Part shown: in pieces, positions 60,671-64,000 of the stretch
Numbering within the stretch: position 1 is the first letter of the stretch
How the letters are laid out: every line of letters starts with the position of its first letter
Assembly: GCF_023204875.1 (NCBI RefSeq)
Contig: NZ_CP096247.1
Coordinates: 2,480,001 to 2,544,000, forward strand
Source of the DNA: Prevotella sp. E15-22
Lineage (GTDB): Bacteria; Bacteroidota; Bacteroidia; Bacteroidales; Bacteroidaceae
Length of the DNA: 64,000 bases
Direction: 5' to 3'
Notes under the pieces: generated by a model
Seen by the model: only the letters and a program-made list of their open reading frames with translations
What the model was told of the DNA's origin: nothing
Database searches by the model: none
Made by a program: the position numbers and the translations under genes

Positions 60671-62040
60671 CACTTATAAAATCAATATCTGGCATCCGCG
60701 GAACCATTGGCGGACATACAGGAGACACTCTGAACCCACTGGACATTGTTAAGTTCACAACTGCTTACGCCACATTTATCGGTGGCAAGAAGATTGTTGT
60801 TGGTCGCGACGGACGTATCTCTGGACCAATGGTACGCGACGTTGTTTGTGGCACATTGGTAGGCATGGGCTACGAGGTGATTGACATTGGCCTGGCCACG
60901 ACACCTACCACAGAGCTGGCCGTCCGCTGGCACAAGGCCGATGGTGGTATCATCATTACTGCCAGTCATAATCCCACACAATGGAATGCCCTTAAACTGC
61001 TGAACAGCGAGGGTGAGTTCCTCACCGCAGCCGACGGTGCTAAAGTACTGGCTATTGCTGAGGCAGAAGACTTCGAATATGCTCCCGTTGAAAAGCTGGG
61101 ACACGTCGTTAAGGACGACACCATGAACCAGCAGCACATTCAGTCGGTACTTGACCTCCGCTTGGTTGATGTTGACGCCATCAAGGCTCGTAAGTTCCGT
61201 GTATGCGCAGACACTATCAACAGCGTAGGCGGCATCATCCTGCCCGACCTGTTTAAGGCATTGGGAGTGGACTTTGAGATTCTGAACAGCGAGTGTACTG
61301 GACAGTTTGCCCATAACCCAGAGCCTCTGGAGAAGAACCTGCAGGGAATCATGGATAAGATGAAGCAGGGCGGATTCGACCTTGGCATCGTGGTTGACCC
61401 CGATGTTGACCGTCTGGCATTTATCTGCGAGGATGGTAAAATGTTTGGCGAGGAATACACACTGGTCAGCGTAGCCGACTATGTGTTGTCGCACGATAAA
61501 GGTAATACTGTTTCTAACCTCTCGTCTACTCGTGCACTGCGCGACGTGACCGAGAAGCATGGCGGCAAATATACCGCTGCTGCCGTAGGCGAGGTGAACG
61601 TTACCACCAAGATGAAGGAAGTGGGTGCCGTGATTGGTGGTGAAGGCAATGGCGGAGTGATCTATCCTGAGAGCCATTACGGACGTGATGCACTCGTAGG
61701 CATAGGCCTATTCCTGAGTAGCTTGGCCCAGAAAGGCATGAAGGCTAGCGAGCTGCGCAAGACATTCCCTGATTATCAGATTGCTAAGAACCGCATCGAC
61801 CTGACTCCTGAGACGGATGTTGATGCAATTCTCGTGAAGGTTAAGGAGATGTTTGCTGCCGACACCGAAGCCAGCGTCAATGACATCGACGGTGTAAAGA
61901 TTGACTTCCCCACGAAATGGGTTCATCTGCGCAAATCGAACACCGAGCCAATTATCCGTGTATACAGCGAAGCACAGACTATGGAAGAAGCTGACGCACT
62001 GGGCAAACGCCTGATGCAGGTAGTATACGACATGCAATAA
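60667..62040 (+). CDS. glmM: Phosphoglucosamine mutase
   Basis: The 457-residue protein has the phosphohexomutase signatures: TASHNPTQWNALK with the phosphoserine, VVDPDVDRLAFI (metal), GGEGNGGVIYPE (sugar), and LRKSNTEPIIRVYSEA (phosphate). It converts glucosamine-6-P to glucosamine-1-P for cell-wall synthesis. A phosphomannomutase role cannot be excluded by sequence alone. ATGA overlap with the upstream lipoprotein gene, and a terminator 22 bp after the stop. Confidence 0.85.
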   Translation: MTLIKSISGIRGTIGGHTGDTLNPLDIVKFTTAYATFIGGKKIVVGRDGRISGPMVRDVVCGTLVGMGYEVIDIGLATTPTTELAVRWHKADGGIIITASHNPTQWNALKLLNSEGEFLTAADGAKVLAIAEAEDFEYAPVEKLGHVVKDDTMNQQHIQSVLDLRLVDVDAIKARKFRVCADTINSVGGIILPDLFKALGVDFEILNSECTGQFAHNPEPLEKNLQGIMDKMKQGGFDLGIVVDPDVDRLAFICEDGKMFGEEYTLVSVADYVLSHDKGNTVSNLSSTRALRDVTEKHGGKYTAAAVGEVNVTTKMKEVGAVIGGEGNGGVIYPESHYGRDALVGIGLFLSSLAQKGMKASELRKTFPDYQIAKNRIDLTPETDVDAILVKVKEMFAADTEASVNDIDGVKIDFPTKWVHLRKSNTEPIIRVYSEAQTMEEADALGKRLMQVVYDMQ

Positions 62041-62062
62041 AAGAAAGTTTTTAATATAAAAG

Positions 62063-62100
62063 TATTCCAGATGCCAATAGGTGTCTGGAATATTTTTTTT
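62063..62100 (+). terminator. Terminator of glmM
   Basis: TATTCCAGA and TCTGGAATA form a 9-bp stem followed by eight T. Confidence 0.85.
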
Positions 62101-62163
62101 CGGGAAATTGGTCATAAACTCGTATTTATATAAGATATTCAAACCTATTATTATATAAATATT

Positions 62164-64000
62164 ATGATGTCAACCATCTTATCCATCATCGTTATTATCA
62201 ACGAGTTGATGGCCTCTAATGCAGGTACAGTGATAAGTCCTGCTACAAATTTTGACAGTTGGATTGAACTATATAACCCTACCGAACAGGCGATAAACCT
62301 GGGGGGAATGTATTTAAGTAACGATGCCAACAACCTGAAACTATGGCAAATGCCTACAGATATTGGTTCAATTCCCGCCAAGGGATTCAAAGTTGTTTGG
62401 CTTGGTTCCAACTATATCAAGACAACGCAGGCACCATTTAAGTTGGACTGCGATGGCGGCACGATATGCCTAAGCGACAAGAACGGGCAGCTCGTCACCA
62501 GCCTTACATATCCAGAAGCCAAGAGTCGAACGGCCTATGCCCGTATCACTGATGGTGGTGAGACATGGGGATGGACGTCCACACCCACGCCTGAGGCCTC
62601 AAACGCCACCGCGACATATGCAAGTGAACGACTGACGGCACCCACCGTCAATCAGGGCAGCACACTCTTCACCAATTCAATAAGTGTCAAAGTAGATTTC
62701 CCTGAAGGTGCCAGACTGATGTATACGACCGATGGCAGTCTGCCCGAGGCTCCGGCTCCAGCAGACGACAGCAGCGACAACGATGAGGGAGTGCAATCAC
62801 GCTGGGTTCAGATGCTGACCAACGGCAACTGTGAGGGGGACGATGCCTCATGTTTTGTGTGTCGTGACGGAGATGGTGAGGGGGATGTGCCACGTATTGT
62901 CAATGAAGTAGGCTATGATGGATCACGCGGTGTCAGGGTGCATGCTATCGCCAACCCAGCGAATGCCTGGCAAACACAGTTCTTTATTTATGCCCATGAC
63001 CACACACTAAAAGCTGGTGACAAGTATCGCTTCAGCATGAAAGCGCGTGCCGACAAGAACGCGAGGATTTCTGTTCAGTCGCACAAGAAGCCAGGCTCCT
63101 ATATTCACTGGCAGATGCTTGACAACAACTACAATATCGGCACCCAATGGGAAGAGTATTCCTACGAAGGTGTCATCACGCAGGAACAAGCTGGTGAAAG
63201 CGGCATGCAGTGTATTGCCTTCAACCTGAATGAAGTAGCCGAGGAGAACAACTACTATTTTGACGATATGTCGTGGGAATACTATTCTCCATGGATTAAC
63301 TGGGTGAAGAACAGCGACTGCGAAGGCGAGGACGTAACATGTCTTGTTGGAAAGGACGGCGATAAGAACGGTAAGCTGGAGACAAACATTCTTGATGGCA
63401 TAGGCTACGACAACTCACGTGGCATTAAGATTCATGCCGTGGCCAATCCGTCGGAAGATTGGGATACGCAGTTCTTTGTCTATACACCGAATCATATCTG
63501 GCAGGCAGGCGACAGATATCGTTTCCGCATGAAGATTAAGGCCGACGTGGCATGTCGCATCGATGCGCAGGCGCACCGTACACCTGGCAGCTATATCTAT
63601 TGGCAGATGTTCGAGGATGGCAATTCCATCAACGTCACCAACGAGTGGCAGGAGATTGTGCGCGAGGGAACCATCAGCAGTAATCAAACAGACCCCAATT
63701 CCGAGTTACAAACCATTGCCTTCAATATGAACATCATGAGGGGACAGGCTAACAACTTCTATATTGATGATGTTGTCTGGGAATCTTTTGAGAATGAGGG
63801 AGGCGATGTTTCACCAGCCGGTAAATCCTTGGAAAGTAAAGATGGACTGTTTACCTTTGAAAAGACGACAAACCTTACCGTTCGTCTTTTCAAGGACGGC
63901 TACCTTCCCAGTGTACCCGTGACACGTAGCTATATAAAAACAAATCGCGAGTTTACCCTGCCTATCATCTCAATTGTCGGCAATAAGAAATTCTTCACCG
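62164..64000 (+). CDS. Lamin-tail/CotH-type secreted protein with two inserted CBM-like modules, partial
   Basis: The frame from the ATG at 62164 (or 62167) runs off the window, giving about 612 residues. After a very short hydrophobic start (MMSTILSIIVIINEL) comes a lamin-tail-like domain (SWIELYNPTEQAINLGGMYL), a beta domain and the first half of a chitobiase C-terminal domain (VKVDFPEGARLMYTTDGSLP). Two tandem copies of a 160-residue beta-sandwich module follow (WQTQFFIYAHDH/WDTQFFVYTPNH, SYIHWQM/SYIYWQM). The second half of the chitobiase domain (TVRLFKDGYLPSVPV) returns before PIISIVGN, where CotH proteins begin. The signal peptide looks unusually short. Confidence 0.75.
   Translation, partial: MMSTILSIIVIINELMASNAGTVISPATNFDSWIELYNPTEQAINLGGMYLSNDANNLKLWQMPTDIGSIPAKGFKVVWLGSNYIKTTQAPFKLDCDGGTICLSDKNGQLVTSLTYPEAKSRTAYARITDGGETWGWTSTPTPEASNATATYASERLTAPTVNQGSTLFTNSISVKVDFPEGARLMYTTDGSLPEAPAPADDSSDNDEGVQSRWVQMLTNGNCEGDDASCFVCRDGDGEGDVPRIVNEVGYDGSRGVRVHAIANPANAWQTQFFIYAHDHTLKAGDKYRFSMKARADKNARISVQSHKKPGSYIHWQMLDNNYNIGTQWEEYSYEGVITQEQAGESGMQCIAFNLNEVAEENNYYFDDMSWEYYSPWINWVKNSDCEGEDVTCLVGKDGDKNGKLETNILDGIGYDNSRGIKIHAVANPSEDWDTQFFVYTPNHIWQAGDRYRFRMKIKADVACRIDAQAHRTPGSYIYWQMFEDGNSINVTNEWQEIVREGTISSNQTDPNSELQTIAFNMNIMRGQANNFYIDDVVWESFENEGGDVSPAGKSLESKDGLFTFEKTTNLTVRLFKDGYLPSVPVTRSYIKTNREFTLPIISIVGNKKFFT

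Noticed and set aside
60682..61677. 331-residue open frame on the minus strand
   Set aside because: Antisense to glmM, which is unmistakable from its catalytic motifs.

Overview
The window looks like a Bacteroidota chromosome of the Prevotella/Segatella type. I infer this from the promoters, which carry the TAnnTTTG -7 box of this phylum, from the lack of strong Shine-Dalgarno sequences, from SusC/RagA-type and TamL-type outer-membrane proteins, from a secretion-type C-terminal domain, and from Prevotella-style leucine-rich-repeat and GLUG surface proteins. No database search was possible, so all family names come from motifs read by eye.

Positions 1-24.4 kb look like the integrase end of a mobile element. 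A tyrosine recombinase (23158-24381) lies beside a tRNA-Ser gene. Behind it, mostly on the minus strand, are two SSB-like genes, several small accessory genes, a SLOG-domain/phosphoribosyltransferase pair, a lipoprotein operon, and a recombinase-like DNA-binding protein coupled to a nitroreductase. Several minus-strand genes share a repeated 5' leader. Nested in this element at about 9.3-19.4 kb is a different block: a nitrilase-superfamily enzyme, a PI-PLC-like protein, a membrane-embedded AraC-type regulator with a C9 tract, a stand-alone LytTR regulator, and an operon for leucine-rich-repeat and GLUG surface proteins plus a 48-residue peptide. Two kinds of upstream element are shared between the promoters of this block. 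One pair sits at exactly the same distance from the -7 box and has a 21-bp direct repeat, as expected for LytTR sites. I consider this block a candidate undescribed regulon.

Positions 24.8-33.6 kb are chromosomal: tRNA-Ser, mutS2, a small lytic transglycosylase, an SGNH hydrolase, a TonB-receptor-like barrel with a glycine-rich tail, and an exported protein.

Positions 33.7-42.4 kb form one minus-strand operon that looks like a polymorphic toxin locus: a C-terminal-domain exported protein, two RHS/YD-repeat proteins (the second ending in a lipase-like GHSLG domain), and an ankyrin lipoprotein that is a good immunity candidate. Upstream of its promoter is a striking array of TTGGTA-N7-TACCAA dyads at a 22-bp pitch (42582-42789).

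Positions 42.8-48.3 kb hold two ECF sigma-factor operons on either side of aat. One encodes a fusion of a membrane anchor, a TonB-receptor plug domain and DUF4419.

Positions 48.4-62.0 kb are housekeeping genes: tRNA-Met, a TetR regulator, fabG, an RluD-family synthase, tamB and tamL, a nucleotidyltransferase, an NrnA-like DHH phosphoesterase, a DUF4827 lipoprotein and glmM. The window ends inside a lamin-tail/CotH-type secreted protein whose chitobiase-like domain is split by two carbohydrate-binding-like modules.
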